Origin: an uncultured beta proteobacterium | GTDB lineage: Bacteria; Pseudomonadota; Gammaproteobacteria; Burkholderiales; Burkholderiaceae_C | Direction: 5' to 3' | DNA length: 7,664 nt | NCBI GenBank assembly: GCA_903944555.1 | Contig: CAJASG010000323.1 | Location: 1 to 7,664 of the forward strand | In this document: in pieces, positions 6,993 through 7,664 of the stretch | How the letters are laid out: each line of letters starts with the position of its first letter | Numbering within the stretch: position 1 is the stretch's first letter | The notes under the pieces: generated by a model | What the model saw: the letters and a program-made list of their open reading frames with translations, nothing else | Databases searched by the model: none | What the model was told of the DNA's origin: nothing | Made by a program: the position numbers and the translations under genes

Positions 6993-7664
6993 CTACAGGC
7001 CTGTGGCCTCAGTCGTGCTTTGCGGGGGCGTCACGCCCAGGTGGCGGTAAGCGGCCAGCGTGGCGATGCGCCCACGTGGCGTGCGCTGCAGGTAACCCTG
7101 CTGAATCAGGTAGGGCTCAATCACGTCCTCAATGGTTTCGCGCTCTTCGCCAATGCTGGCGGCAATGTTGTCCAGCCCCACCGGGCCGCCGTCAAAGCGG
7201 TGAATCACGGCCTCCAGCAGTTTGCGGTCCATCAAATCGAAGCCTTGCGGGTCCACATCCAGCATGGTCAGGGCCCGGTTGGCAATGTCCAGCGTGATCT
7301 CGCCCCGGCCTTTCACGTCCGCATAGTCACGCACCCGGCGCAGCAGGCGGTTGGCAATACGGGGGGTGCCCCGTGCGCGGCGCGCAATCTCAAAGCCGCC
7401 CGCCTCGTCCATCGGTACCTTAAGCAAGCCGGCGCTGCGCTTAACAATGCGCGCCAACTCCTCGGAGGTGTAAAACTCAAGCCGCGCCACAATGCCAAAG
7501 CGGTCGCGCAGCGGGTTGGTCAGCATGCCGGCCCGGGTGGTGGCGCCCACCAGTGTGAACGGCTGCAAATCGAGTTTGATGGAGCGGGCTGCCGGACCCT
7601 CGCCAATCATGATGTCGATCTTGTAGTCCTCCAGCGCGGGGTACAAAATTTCTTCCACCACCGG
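6993..7664 (-). CDS. ruvB: Holliday junction branch-migration ATPase RuvB, C-terminal part, N-terminus off window
   Basis: RuvB is the hexameric AAA+ motor that, with RuvA, drives branch migration of Holliday junctions. The window holds 223 codons plus the stop. The first visible residues, PVVEEILYP, are those that follow the Walker B DEIHR box in the family, so about 130 N-terminal residues, including Walker A and B, lie beyond the right edge. Visible parts, counted from the window edge: [16 protein letters not shown] (18-33), sensor-1 segment GATTRAG (40-46), arginine-finger segment PLRDRFGIV (51-59), sensor-2 segment [15 protein letters not shown] (99-113), and the winged-helix DNA-binding domain with GGPVGLDN (159-166), [11 protein letters not shown] (171-181) and RTPRGR (194-199). 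The GTG codon at 7661 is valine within the protein, not a start. The short tail ends TTEATGL. Confidence 0.97.
   Translation of the reverse strand, partial: PVVEEILYPALEDYKIDIMIGEGPAARSIKLDLQPFTLVGATTRAGMLTNPLRDRFGIVARLEFYTSEELARIVKRSAGLLKVPMDEAGGFEIARRARGTPRIANRLLRRVRDYADVKGRGEITLDIANRALTMLDVDPQGFDLMDRKLLEAVIHRFDGGPVGLDNIAASIGEERETIEDVIEPYLIQQGYLQRTPRGRIATLAAYRHLGVTPPQSTTEATGL

Noticed and set aside
6993..7661. A 222-residue RuvB-like protein starting at the GTG at 7661
   Set aside because: The preceding CCG codon and the residues PVVEEILYP continue the normal RuvB sequence after Walker B; the gene is simply cut by the window edge, not truncated.

Overview
The window looks like chromosomal DNA from a betaproteobacterium of the order Burkholderiales, most likely family Comamonadaceae (Rhodoferax/Polaromonas-like). 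The pointers are GC-rich coding sequence with strong third-position bias, a large NAD-dependent glutamate dehydrogenase, a typical proteobacterial RuvB, and a short AT-richer segment inside one gene that resembles a dispersed repeat I remember from Comamonadaceae genomes. The family assignment is inference.

Layout: (1) Positions 1-2390, minus strand: the N-terminal half (796 codons) of a GDH-180-type NAD-glutamate dehydrogenase that runs off the left edge. It has no stop codon in the window, so it is easy to miss, and its antisense frame is also almost fully open. (2) Positions 2391-2513: a 123-bp divergent intergenic region with a sigma-28-like promoter candidate and a small perfect inverted repeat. 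(3) Positions 2514-4487, plus strand: a membrane chemoreceptor whose periplasmic dCache domain has every residue of the amino-acid-binding motif at the spacing of Pseudomonas PctA. (4) Positions 4506-6251, plus strand: a 581-residue membrane protein joining an alkylglycerol monooxygenase (AGMO)-like di-iron hydroxylase to a YhhN/TMEM86 lysoplasmalogenase-like domain. (5) Positions 6264-6956, minus strand: a small crotonase-family protein resembling mitochondrial enoyl-CoA isomerase. (6) Positions 6993-7664, minus strand: the C-terminal two thirds of RuvB, running off the right edge.

How they fit: an amino-acid receptor sits back to back with an enzyme that catabolises glutamate, a plausible sense-and-consume pair. 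The AGMO-YhhN fusion is the most unusual item, since its two halves belong to the two families known to break ether-lipid bonds (alkyl ether and vinyl ether). It lies 18 bp behind the receptor and may share its transcript. The crotonase and ruvB genes form a separate leftward unit that converges on the fusion gene with only 12 bp between the coding ends. No tRNA, rRNA, CRISPR array, insertion sequence or phage gene was seen. All stretches over 300 bases are coding.
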